Shown here: piece by piece, positions 52,096 to 63,363 of the stretch | How positions within the stretch are numbered: position 1 is the first letter of the stretch | Layout of the letters: each line of letters begins with the position of its first letter | Source of the DNA: Anisakis pegreffii | Lineage: Eukaryota > Nematoda > Chromadorea > Rhabditida > Anisakidae | Direction of reading: 5' to 3' | Length of the DNA stretch: 64,000 bases | Assembly: GCA_035041965.1 (NCBI GenBank) | Contig: JAPYMA010003057.1 | Span: 3,393 to 67,392, forward strand | Notes under the pieces: model-generated | What the model was told of the DNA's origin: nothing | Seen by the model: the letters and a program-made list of their open reading frames with translations, nothing else | Database searches by the model: none | Made by a program: the position numbers and the translations under genes

Positions 52096-55000
52096 TCAAG
52101 TCATCGACTTTTCACATTTCTTTTGATACAACTTATATGCAGCAAAGAATTGAGCATTGACCTCTTTGGCGATCTTTTTAGCGTTGACATATTCAAGTAA
52201 AGTTCGATGTAAATAAACGTATTGTGCTTCGGTTTGTATGGCACCGGCGCGTTGTGAACGCATCTCTTTAACTACGTCCAGAACCTGGAACGGCTACGAT
52301 TTTAAATTCTCGAAGTTTATTCATTCATCGCAATGTGGCGCTTCTCAACAATTCTGCTGAATCGATCCGGAATGACATGTACGATTGCATAACGCTCACT
52401 AGATCGGATTAGTCAGTCTTTCACTTCTTCACTCAGAACAGTCCACATCGATTCATATTGCTACAACCGTGGCAATGAATCACTATGGTGGTCATGCTGT
52501 AGGAAGTTTATCGTATTAACGCATATTTTGATAACAATAGAAGAATCCAGATACTTTGTCAGATATCAGACTTCAGACGTCAGCTATATCGACTGAGAAA
52601 AGGAAAGAACATGAGGATTTTAACGATCAATGAAACATCATAAATGTTCAAATTTTAATCAGCAAACACTTCCAAATGTGTACATTTAGTTCTTTGCCTT
52701 CGAGCAACGTCCTCAGACATATTTCGCAAGCGATCATTGTGCCTGTTCTACCAATACCCGCCGAACAATGCACTATGGCCGTTGTATGTGGATGATCTCG
52801 GATTTGACGCAAAATTCGTAGCATTCCCATGCCTGACGAGGGAACTCCAAAATCTGCAATCATTTGCCGCTGCTCAAACAATTCAAACGATTCGTTTTCT
52901 CCCACATTCATTTTCTGTCAAGCCTTCACTTGAAAACATCTGGAACTTTGTCGGTCAGGTAATGACCAAATTGCTTCCATCTTCTTTCAGCTTCAGCAGA
53001 ACATAATATCGGCTTCCAAAATCGGGAAGGAAACATTACGATGATTTTTAGGAGTTCATATTGTTCAATCGAAATCATCTTGGCCATGTAACGCTTACAC
53101 GGTCAGTGATGCCTGATGTTGCCCTGATTGGCGAATGCTAATTTAGAAAATGAACTAATTGCATTCGGAAAACACTAGGAATGATATACTTCAGATGCCC
53201 TTCAAATAAGCTGTAATATGTGGATGACAATCACGGATCTGCCTTCAGATGTCAGTTATATTGACTGGGAAAAGCAGTGCAGTTCAGATGTGCTGTGTAG
53301 GTAGGAAAACTTATAAATGGGATATTGGCATATCAGAACTTTAGTGCCTGCCTTTAAACTCTCAGTTTTTCAGCCCCTAAAAGAATGCGACGAAACGCCC
53401 GAGGTGATAAGAAGTCCTACTTATTTTATCAATACTTGCTGTCTTCAGATCAGAAGATTATTTCAAAAGAACGCAAAGCATATTTTCAGAGTTATTGTAT
53501 ATTGTCAGATTTTTTTCTCATTTGTTTGCTCATTTCTTCTTAGGCATATCAGTTGAGAAGTCGTTCGCACGATTTCATTCATCAGTTCCCTCTTTCGATA
53601 AAAAACACAACCGTTCACGTGTTTTTCAATGAAAGGCCAACTCTCAAAATCATTTTCGACTCAAAATCAAAATCAACAAAAAACGTGATATCTCTCATTC
53701 CATTCGGTCCCCGTTTCCTATATTTCACATGATCACAACTCAATCACTCTATGAAAATTCATCGGATATGTTTGAATCGACCGAAGTTGCGAATAAATAA
53801 ACCTGGCCAATCAAGCCATTTGAACAGAGTGACTATAATTGTTGGTTGACCAGACACGCCAACGTTAAGTTGTATCGCTTCAAATACCTTCAAAAAAAAG
53901 CGAATTAAGAAAATTCATAACGCTTCGCACATAGTTATTCTATGTTAGATTAGTTGAAGTGAATCCAATCATGGCATATAGACGTCAATTTGTGAGCGGT
54001 GGATTATCTTGCGTGCAAATCCTACAGCAAATCATGACGTTTAATTGTAACACCATATTTGTGAGGATATATTCTGAAGTACTTGAAGCATCTGACCTTC
54101 TTTTACATTTTTGAAATCCTTTCCCGAAGTAACAGTACTATTCTCAACTGAGAATCATCACTTACCGTTTCACTGGGAGGTGATGTTTTTTTGACATTTT
54201 GTACGACAACGGTTCCGTATTTCTGTGTCTCTGAAGTGTTCGCTGGGAAGTATTGAGCGCATTTACGTTTACCACATTCAAATATTTTACATAACATTAC
54301 GATGCACCGTGGCTTCTCTTGCCATACCATCCTCCAGAAATCGTTTATTGACGTATCCATTGGTGCCTTCAATTGAGCAAATTTCCTCTTTGCATTTTCA
54401 TTCGCATTATTATAAGATACATTTAGCTGTTCCAAAGGTTTTAGCTGTTCAAATGCTGCAGAGTTTAAATTCTTACTTTAAATTACTTTAAATTACTTTA
54501 AATTCTTAGCAATCTATATTTTTACTGAAAACAATTATTTCAACATTCGCGGAGGAAAGTTTTGCTTTAAACCGAGTGATGTACCAATATCATTAATCTT
54601 GTGAGCCTGAGCCAGGCTATGATCCGGCTTGTATCTATTATCCAATTATTTCAACGTGAAAATTACATTTTAAAATGCGAATATTGAGAGCAGTATTTTG
54701 CAATGAAAATGATTCTCTGCTTATTGCATTATTATAAGATTTCTAGCACCTTACAACTGAAGATAAAAGCAAGAACATAACCGATTGATCAATGAATTTA
54801 CTTGTGTACAAATGAATGTATTCGTAAGAGTGCACAATGCTGTTTTAACATAATTTGCGTGAATATAATCGGTCTCTGGCGGTACGCCATACCTAAAAGT
54901 GACCAAAATTATTTCTCCTCCACCAAATTCTCAAACAGTATTTGGTTTCATAGTCAGTGTTATTGAATATCATTGAACGTCCTAAGATGAATGGAGGATC

Positions 55001-56123
55001 GACTCAGACACCCTGTGTTTTGCATCAATCAACTAGCAGAAAGATGACTCGTAGTGAGGGTTGCTTTTTTCATTTGTCGATCACATTCAATACAAATTGC
55101 AATTTCAACTAGATCACTTTCAAACAAAGCCAATTTTTTGTCGCGATGATGGCTTAACATGACATCTGACATGATCAATTCAAACTATTATTCTGCTCAT
55201 CGCATCACTGGATGTTACGGAGGAAAAGTTACATTACTTTTCCAACTTCTAATACATAATTTTCTACTTCATTTTTCCCGACTGCATTTTATTACACTAC
55301 ATCACTGACATAACTTACAGTGCAGTTTGTAGCACCGATTCAAATGGCTCAATCGGTTCCATTCAAAACATGGCTGTTGTATGCTGAATTGACAGGTGTC
55401 AGTCAATCTGGTGGATACGTGAACGAAAGCGATCAACTAACGTTAATATAACACGTGTTGCATCCAAACATGGTACATTACTGTAACGATTCCGTTCTTT
55501 GTGCGCAGCAAATGCTGTTTGTTTGGTATCAATTGGTGTGAACGATTTTAAGGAATTAAATTCGGCTTGTAAACCTTCTATTTCTGCAACAATCTGACTG
55601 GTAATCATCAGCGAAAGTTCCTATCGAGTCCCAACCCTGATCAACCATTCAGAAGCTTTTATGAATCATTGGGTAGGGCCAATAAGTCATGATTTGATCA
55701 CTAACTCGCGTTAGAAAGTCATCAAATTGGTGAAGATACACATAATCACAATTCGATGGTGCACTGCAAAATTTGCAGCATTCCTAGTGAGCAGGCATAT
55801 CACTATTCTAAAGAGTTGAGAAAAAATTTCAGGCATTCAATGAAATGAATGTTAATTTCAGTGATTTTTTTGCGCAACACAGATGATTGATTTGATGTCC
55901 ACAATCGCCTAGTTGCGTTCCATTAATGTACAGTTAATAAGAAATGAATAAGAGAACTTGACGTACTTTTGGCAACGACTGAATTAGCGAATTTTTCGAA
56001 AGCCAACTCACTGGGCGGCTTCTTTCGTTTTCCTGCTCTTTCCGGTCGCATTTCATCATCTTCGACCGTTTCCATTGTAAGAATTGCTTCTTCTGTTGTG
56101 CCACCCTCCCCTTTTGCGCCCTT
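52096..56123 (-). CDS. Cytosolic protein tyrosine phosphatase, 5' exon not found
   Basis: Seven minus-strand exons join in phase: 55967-56123, 55442-55583, 54802-54892, 54166-54366, 53803-53887, 52684-52853, 52096-52284, 344 residues without the first exon. A charged leader ends KKPPSELAFEKFANSVVAK. The PTP domain follows with GLQAEFNSLKSF, HKERNRYSNVPCLDATRVIL, TDYIHANYVKTAL, DFWRMVWQEK, KWLDWPDFGVPSSGMGMLRI (WPD loop split by an intron after the first base of Asp), the P-loop HCSAGIGRTG and RSQRAGAIQTEAQYVYLHRT. Catalytic Asp, Cys and Arg are all present, so it should be active. From memory it resembles the large nematode PTP family, many members of which act in sperm. A hydrophobic stretch just upstream (56124-56190) is in a different frame, so a receptor form is unproven. 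Confidence 0.88.
53224..53543 (+). CDS. Small two-exon gene inside a phosphatase intron, unrecognised
   Basis: Plus-strand exons 53224-53296 and 53374-53543, with a 77-base phase-1 intron (T|GTAGGT ... TTTTTCAG|CC), encode about 80 residues. Motifs are MTITDLPSDVSYIDWEKQCS and the basic RMRRNARGDKKSYLFYQYLL. The C-terminus is hydrophobic (FFLICLLISS) and may be read-through before a further exon. It lies wholly in the minus-strand phosphatase intron 52854-53802. An imperfect copy of the exon-1 core is at 52569-52602, with a stop where Trp stands here. It could be part of a larger nested gene. Confidence 0.4.
54473..54507. repeat. Short tandem repeat ACTTTAAATT
   Basis: Three to four tandem copies of a ten-base unit lie in a phosphatase intron, just upstream of the exon at 54166-54366. 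Confidence 0.8.
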
Positions 56124-57260
56124 CTACAATATAAATTACAGAAATGTACAATAGCAGGGAAACAGTCAGCACTGGAATCAGCCATGTGATAACATTTGCG
56201 GCAAAACACAGTTGGCAACTTTCGAACCTGTTGAGAGAATTCCTGACAATTCACAAAATCCTGATTGTCATTTGACAATGCAGAACAACAACTGAACAAT
56301 GCGAATGAAGTGTTTCACGTTCAATTTTTTCTGAATTAGATCTGCATTCAGTATTTTACTTGATATCGATCGAGCTATATGCGCTGATCGTTTTTGCATA
56401 CAGCGTCAATGCATCAAAAAGATCACTCTTGATTTACACATGCATATCAGTCAGAATCAATACCAATGAATACAAGTTACCCCTCGCTTCCTCTTCTTCG
56501 AGCTCTTCTTCCTGCCCATCGCCGCCCGTTAAACTTTACCAAATAAATAAACGTCTGCTCACGACCTTATTTATAGGCACTGTTCATTGCTAAATAATGC
56601 TTGATTTTGTTTATATGATAATCAGAATAAGCAAATTCTTTATTCCATTCGCTCTCCAACACATTCATTTCTAATCAAGACTCGCATCATATTTTGATAA
56701 TTTGACTATAAGCAGTGTGATGAGTTGACTTTTGTTGCACTGATTGTGAGCTTATAAATTTCCATCTGACAATTGTCGAATTGAATACGGTAATTGCTTC
56801 CATCACAGTATAAATGCTATACCAAATTGCCACGAGCAATCAATCGGCAGAGAAAACTGTCAAGTACAACGAATGGATAGGCGCGGCCATTCGCTCAAAA
56901 TTCTCCATGTTTTCCCATTAACATTCCTAAGGGTTACCATTTTATTGCAAATCTCATGAATTTGCCAATATGATAGTGATGGTAATCGATAGTGATGGTA
57001 AGTAAATGCACTGAAACTCGACCGAATTCCGAAATTCGAAATCTCAGAAAATGGGCTCAGTAATCTTAGAATCTGAGAAATATCTTATGTCAGAAAGATG
57101 AATTCCGAAAATATTAAACTTCAGCTTAAATAATTTTGAAAAATCGTAAAAATTCGATTCGGTCGGATTTCAAGTGAATCCAAACTTCGTTTGCTGCATT
57201 ACCATCATTAGCATATAATGATCGGAATAGTGGCACTGAGGTGTATACGTATAGTGTTTG
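56124..57260. other. Upstream region of the phosphatase gene
   Basis: It should contain the missing 5' exon and promoter of the minus-strand phosphatase. A frame with a hydrophobic run (WLIPVLTVSLLLYISVIYIV) lies at 56124-56190. No start exon could be fixed. Confidence 0.35.
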
Positions 57261-57372
57261 TCACGGAACGGGGTCCCCGACGGGGAGCGCTCCCCCGCGC
57301 AATTTGCTCCCGACTTTTCTCGGGGACCTCCGCCGTCAAGTTTCGCTCCCTGACGGGGAGGACGGAGAGCGC
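57261..57372. repeat. GC-rich CCCCG repeat, copy 1
   Basis: About 110 bases far richer in G+C than the surroundings, with imperfect inverted words such as GGGGTCCCCGACGGGGAGCG and CTCGGGGACC. It shares CGGGGAGCG, ATTTGCTCCC and CTCCCCGACG-type words with 58916-59100. Both probably derive from one mobile or minisatellite family. Confidence 0.75.
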
Positions 57373-57532
57373 ATCGCACTTTCGCAAAACTTCGCAAACA
57401 ATCAGCTCTAAATAACGAAATACCGCTGCAACACTTCCAATATTGTCTTGTTGTTTGTTTTGAAATGTGATTATAAGGTGTTTGGCAAGTCATCCACATT
57501 AACTCATCAATCTTTGTTCTTCGATTGTTCAG

Positions 57533-57953
57533 TGATGTGGTTCCGAAAGGGTTGCTTGACCACCTGAGGATGAAGCACCCAGAGACAAAGGACGAAATAC
57601 CAAAAAAAAAGAAGCGAAGGGTGAAAGTCTGCAACAAAAGTAAGTGAACCATATAAGTCAAATGAACTTTTCTAGGTAACAGGTAAGATGAAAGATCAAC
57701 ATTATGCATATGTGGTATCCGCATGGGAAGTAATTCGAACGCTATCAGTAAAACATTCCTTGCAGATCAGAGGACTATAGACCGGTTGGTTACGAATACT
57801 AAATATTCTATGAGTGGAAACAAGAAAAAGGAAGCAGATTTAGAGTTGATGAAGTTCATGATGTCGTCACAGTTTATGCGATCCGCACAGAAATTGCATC
57901 AGCGACGAAAAATTAACAAATATGATCATAATTCGAAATTTCCTGAGGACTAG
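57533..57953 (+). CDS. BED-finger / hAT-like protein, 3' part
   Basis: Plus exons 57533-57639 and 57766-57953 join at phase 1 (AAA|GTAAGT ... TTGCAG|AT) and end in TAG, about 98 codons. The first holds LLDHLRMKHPETKDE, the H-x4-H half of a BED zinc finger, followed by a basic cluster (PKKKKRRVK) that could be a nuclear signal. The second has QRTIDRLVTNTKYS and KKKEADLELMKFM, recalling the segment after the finger in hAT transposases. The first exon starts at phase 2, so a cysteine-bearing exon should lie upstream; I did not find it. The short C-terminus and lack of a transposase core suggest a domesticated or truncated transposon-derived gene. Confidence 0.5.
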
Positions 57954-58139
57954 TGAAGAGAACTTCTGGAAGTGCACAAGTGTGAATGAGTTGTGCGAAG
58001 ATGAAGATGCCGGATCCTGTGACTCGAGTGATGATATTTGAATTGATCGGTGTTCTCGATAATAATCTGTTAATAATGATGCATAATAATAATACGATAA
58101 TAATGATAATGAGGCGGTTCGTAATGACGACGCATTTGA

Positions 58140-58700
58140 TTTGTTTTTATTTTTTCAAGTCTATTGGTTCATGTTGTTGTTTTATTGCAGTGAGTAGAAT
58201 TTTTGGGGTTGACTTCGTTGCGGTAGCGCTGGCGTAGGGTATTTTTGATGTTAGGAAATTAGTTGATACCGTTGGATTAGGGCGACACGGGGACACGCTT
58301 GAGTTTGGTAGAGCTGAGAGTTGACGAACAAACGAATTTGATTGATTATGATCAAGAAAAAACAGTGATAGCAAAAATTTCATGCTGAAGTATTGGATTA
58401 TTCGGGGCGTGAGCTACTGTAAAAGTGATACGATATTAGAGGTAACAAGATAGGATAAAACTGATGACATAGAGTTGTAAATAAAATAAGGCCAATATTG
58501 CTGTTCTTATTTTATTGATATTGATTCGCGCTTGTTATTATTTTATCGATAATGATTCGTTCTTGTTTATATTTGATTCATATACTGATTCATATACGAT
58601 AATGCTAGTAATGATGATGATGATGCATATGATTTGTTATTGTTTTTTTTTCGATATTGATTCACGCTTGGTCATTTTCAATAAATGTGAATCAGAACAA
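58140..58700. other. AT-rich 3' flank of the BED-like gene
   Basis: A motif TTATTTTATCGATA(A/T)TGATTCG(C/T)(G/T)CTTG recurs at 58510, 58545 and 58650, a loose local repeat. No gene is supported. The 78-codon minus frame here looks like chance. Confidence 0.4.
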
Positions 58701-58915
58701 GTAATACTGTGAAGTTTTTGAATAGTAGTAACATGTTATTTAAAGCTGCAGTCGTGAGCACATTATCATTGAAAAACGATTTCACTTCACTTCCAAAAAA
58801 GCAAATCGGGAGGGAAAATTCATTTTAAAAGCTGAAACGGAATTTCAAAAAAACTTAAAAAAGAAGAAAAATCTCTAAAAAATTGGAATTTTATCGAAAA
58901 ATTTAGCTAAATGCT

Positions 58916-59100
58916 CCTCGTCGGGAAGCACGGGGAGCGGTCATTCTCCGACGGAGTCCTCCCCGCGTGATTTGCTCCCCTACTTTTTAGCGGGAACCCT
59001 CCCCCGTTGTCCAATTTACCCCCGCGGGGACCCCCTCCCGTCCATTTTCCTCCCCGCGCGGACCCTCCTCCCGTGCGAAAAACTGCTCCCCGACGAACAC
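58916..59100. repeat. GC-rich CCCCG repeat, copy 2
   Basis: About 185 bases of degenerate CCCCGCGGGGACCCTCC units with short inverted arms, in sequence otherwise poor in G+C. It is related to 57261-57372 and brackets the BED-like gene with it. ORFs of about 100 Pro/Arg-rich codons on the plus strand are produced by this repeat. Confidence 0.8.
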
Positions 59101-59498
59101 TGCATACGTATTACATTCCATCATTCCATTTTCACGTTCAGAACCTTCATAATGCTTCACGAAATTGCTTACAAGTGTACAGAATATTCAACGCGTCGAA
59201 AATTTTACTCGTTCAGTATAATATTTGACAAATCTATGATTCGAAATTCAGAATCTGAACGTGTTGATGAATATAAACATCGTATCGTTAAAATTACATA
59301 AGAATGAGAAGCCATCTTTTCAATGCAATAACATTCATGAGTTTTGGCTATTTTCCGAACTTTGACAATCATTTGCGAAATAAAAAATGTACGTAAGAAT
59401 CAAAAATATGACGTTCCATTCCAAATTCTGCACACAAAACTCTTCCAGAAAGCGGTATTGTCATTTTTGCGTATTTTTTCCGTTTCAAAACATTATCT

Positions 59499-62400
59499 TC
59501 AGTGATATAATGAGTTCGACGTTTGTTCATTGGTGATGATTTTCTTATGGATTTTCGTTTTTCCTCGGTACTTTTTTAGGAATTTCAGTACTCCGTGCTT
59601 CTTATTGGGTTGATTTCTGCGAACTACATTCGGTATCTTTGTGCCTCCTCCTTTCAACGAATTGCGATAAATCTTCATTGCGATTGGTTTCCGACGCTGT
59701 TGAGCTGGACGATATCTTTGCAGGTCAATCTCTGATCGCGGAGGACACGGGCAGTATCTCGCATCGGTGCCGTGCAAACCGAATGTACCCGGCTGAAAAA
59801 AGGCTTTCATTCTTATTTGACATTGCAGTTGGTTCGAATAGTGCCTGGAATATTTTCGTGTGTTTCCCAGTGGATTGTCTGATTTAGAAGAAAGGGGGGA
59901 CCTAACTCTGTGCAAAGCAACAGAAACAAGTGATGCGATAACAACATGATAATACAGGTTTTCTGAATTGAATTCGATGCTCTTGCAAGAATCTCGACAC
60001 GTCTCAGTCAAACTCTTTTTCACGAACCCTTCAAAATATAAGCACCACGAGAACTTAAGTGAAATTAATGCATTGGATGAAAGATCCATGTTTCAGAGTT
60101 TAAAATTCGCTAGAGCAAGTCTTTAAAATTCGGTCTTTAAACTTCGCTGTGTTAGGATATATTCTAAAACTACAGTCATCTTTTTTATAAAATTTTATGA
60201 GCTCAGTGGTATCACATAATCGTCTTTCGTGAGGAACTGAATCATCCAATGCGTTTGTCTGATTCTAACCGGTCCTTGCTGACCACGCACTCCAGGCAGT
60301 CCAGGATATCCTGGCGTCCCTCTTGCGCCCATAGGTCCAGGATACCCACGCATACCAGGTCTACCAGGTGGACCTCGTTTGCCGGGTACTCCTTTTATTC
60401 CAGGGCGTCCTTTTGACCCTCGTTGAGGCTTCCCAGTCAATCCATTCCTGCCGGGTGGTCCTCTTGGACCAGGTTCACCTCGACGTCCTGAAAAGTAACG
60501 AACTGCTTTTGAGACGCGATCAAAATAGTTCTGCCATACACCAGTAAGCACATGGTTGATCAATCTTAATTGAAGATCAATTATAAACGGGCGAATAAAG
60601 TTTTGAAGTTCCGGTATTTCTATTTGCGAGGAACTTCATTTGAGAAATTTCGATATCGTGAAGAAAGCGCAAAACGATTGTGACTTAATTATCGTGATGA
60701 TGAACAAAATAAACACTGTTCTGCCCTTTCCCCTGTAAAAAAAGAGGATAATAGCTATCGTGCCTATTACGCCTCGCATGCCTGGAGGCCCGGCTGGTCC
60801 ACGAGATCCAGGTCTTCCCACTCGACCAGCATTGCCCATCTTGCCTCTAGGCCCGACCGCTCCCACTCTTCCACGGCGACCTCGTGGGCCTGGAGGTCCG
60901 ATAGGGCACTTGATACAACCAGTTTCTTTCTGCATGTTATAAACAATATTCACACCATCGATTCCGTGTCTGCCATTCAGTCCGGGTGCGCCATTTTCTG
61001 CGAAATGTTTCGTTAGTGACTGTTCAGCTTACTTTTGCTTAGTTCAAGCTCTTCATCTTAACGTATAACATCTCTCATCCTCACTATTCTATTTAGCCCC
61101 TCGAATGTAAGACAGAATATTCTCATTTTAAGAAACGGAACCAGAACACGGCCCTCAGATCCACGATTCGCCTGTGAATTTCGAATAAATACATGAATAA
61201 ATGAGTTCAACAAATTTTAGGAGATATCTGCAGAATGGCCAACAGCCAACCTCCTGGTATTCCTGCATCTCCGGGTGGCCCAATTGGCCCTGCTTTACAA
61301 AATGTTGGTTGTGGAGCACATGCTGAAAACATCGCATTAACAAGTCTGGAACACTTGAATGATACCTTCACGAGTGCGGAACATTCATTATTTTTCAACG
61401 AACAAAAGCAAACAATCCAATGACGAAACATATTGGGTTGATGTTGCTCCAATACAAACCAAATGCTCGACATTGGTGGCAGTTGTCTAGTATCAGGATT
61501 CTTCCAAAAAATATTCAAATCCATAATTTTCCAAGCAGCGGTTTCTTTCGACAATACAAACTTTTCTCTTAGCTCTATCGCAGTGTTTCAAGCTCACTCA
61601 GTTCAAACTTATTGGTAGCTTGAAGATGTCAAGTTTCAGTGGATGCTATGAAAACAAACGGTTGTTGCGCTGAATTAAATAGATCAGTTGCTGTTGTCTA
61701 GCAGCGATCACTTATTGTCAGTCATTGAAATAGTCTGTGTATTGGATATGCCCAATCATTGATCCGTGGCACTACTAGAACGAAAGATTCCTGATCAAAA
61801 CTCCGTCTGTTTTTCAGTAGCTGAGGTCAGAGCTATCAAAAACTTATAAATTCTAGTCCTGTCACTAATGTCTAAGGTTACTATTAGCTTGAAAATGACA
61901 TTGCTCGAGATATGTAGCAGCATAATATTGCGTTGTTGTTGTGATGATGTGAATATTTTGCTCGAAGTTCACATTTCGCTGAAATTTCACTGAAAATATT
62001 TACTTCTTGAATCTAAAAGGTCTAAATTGCCTCACCACAAATCACATGATTTTGATATCGTTTTGTGAGCACAACCTGTCCCTCTCGTTTAACAATATCT
62101 TTGAAAGTGTTTCGATTCGAAGACGGATACGAGTGCGCTTTTGTCATTGCATTAACGCTCATTATTTCTCGCCAAGCATCGTTCGCCAGAACCTGAAAGC
62201 CTCACAGTAACTTTTTCGTTTCGATAGAGCTAGACATCCATCCCACACTGAGTCATTTTTGCGATGAGAAAACGTGTTCTGGTAAAAGTTTTGGACTCAT
62301 ATAATGTAAAGTTACCGATTTCGAGAATATCAGCAGTAATACCTACTAGGCATTTATAAAGAGTGACTAGACAAGAATTTAACGAGACGAGATGGTAGGA

Positions 62401-63363
62401 AGCATGGTGCATTTCTCATGTATTGAACAAAACGAATAATAAACGAGGATCGATCAGAGGGTGTCGAAACGAGACAACGAATGATCTGACGGGTGTAAAG
62501 CTAGATCATAAACGTTGAGAAATGATGAGATTTTTCAGTGATGTCGTAAAGTTCACTCTAAAAATCTGTGTGAAAGAGCAGAAAGTCCGTTCTCCAGCTC
62601 TGCATCTCAGTCGGACAGCTATTTCCTATCTCGGCGACTTCTGCATGGATATTTTCATATTTTCATATGAGTAACACTTGAACAAGACTTTCTACACACA
62701 ATATCGAAAGAAAATCTTTTTGCTGCAGAGAAATCATACTGGCTCTCTGATATGATCAAACAGCGGAGCATTGGCGTCGAAAACAATTTTCAAAAGTTCA
62801 GATGCGGACTAGACTGATATATTGTATTAATCATCTCAATTCCATACTGCTGATTCGTGTTTCGCTGAAAAGGACTGTTTATTAGACGATTATTATGATC
62901 AGACAAGGCATACAATATCGATAATGAGATCTGAACAAATATAAGGCAAATTTATTGATCTACATCACGTACAATTTAGAGTGGGACAGTGATTGGAGAA
63001 AGCATTTCAAAAACTCATTTCTCGAGAAATTCCATTGAAAAAATCTTCTGTGCACTGTGGTCCTCTTTCCAACTATTAAGGATCGTTCTTCCTTGCTATC
63101 AATTTTCCTCCCATGTTCTCTTTTATTCTCGAATTTCCCACATCAACATGCAAAGTAACCGCAAACAACCACAGTTCGGATGCTCAAACCGATACTGAGT
63201 TAAAGCAATGAGAAATGGTGACCTTGAATTCTTGTATGTCATGAAGGACATCGTAGAAGAGTCGATTGATATCATTGAATAAAACTGCAACTGTGATTAA
63301 CGATACACCGATGATAAGCGCGCATGCGACTGAGGCAATTCTAACAGCTTTATCTGCTCGCAT
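59499..63363 (-). CDS. Nematode cuticle collagen with a long basic tail
   Basis: Minus-strand exons: 63223-63363, 61404-61560, 61251-61322, 60771-60997, 60717-60732 (tentative microexon), 60270-60487, 59499-59792; about 374 residues. Exon 1 encodes the Col_cuticle_N domain: a membrane segment ([19 protein letters not shown]) and IQEFK. It continues into [12 protein letters not shown] in exon 2. Gly-X-Y blocks follow ([45 protein letters not shown]; a long block in 60270-60487), separated by short Cys-containing gaps ([10 protein letters not shown]). The C-terminal block [12 protein letters not shown] is typical of cuticle collagens. About 75 further residues then follow, Lys/Arg-rich ([15 protein letters not shown]), which is unusual. 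The start is the ATG at 63361-63363. Borders of exons 2 and 5 are uncertain. Confidence 0.85.
61561..63222 (-). other. Large first intron of the collagen gene
   Basis: It separates the N-terminal exon from the rest. No other exon is supported inside, and short frames on both strands have no recognisable content. Confidence 0.5.

Noticed and set aside
55261..55400. Phosphatase exon with NGTD at 55330-55370, which would carry stops
   Set aside because: An intact YIHANYV exon was found at 54802-54892 that fits the phase, so the gene is not broken there.
55934..56299. 121-codon minus-strand ORF as a separate gene
   Set aside because: Its lower half is an out-of-frame reading of the phosphatase exon 55967-56123, whose own frame continues into the PTP domain.
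57170..57724. 184-codon minus-strand ORF
   Set aside because: It crosses the GC-rich repeat and runs antisense to the BED exon. There is no recognisable content and composition changes along it.
58972..59301. Pro/Arg-rich plus-strand ORFs of about 70-110 codons
   Set aside because: They are generated by the GC-rich CCCCG repeat; several frames are open over the same units.
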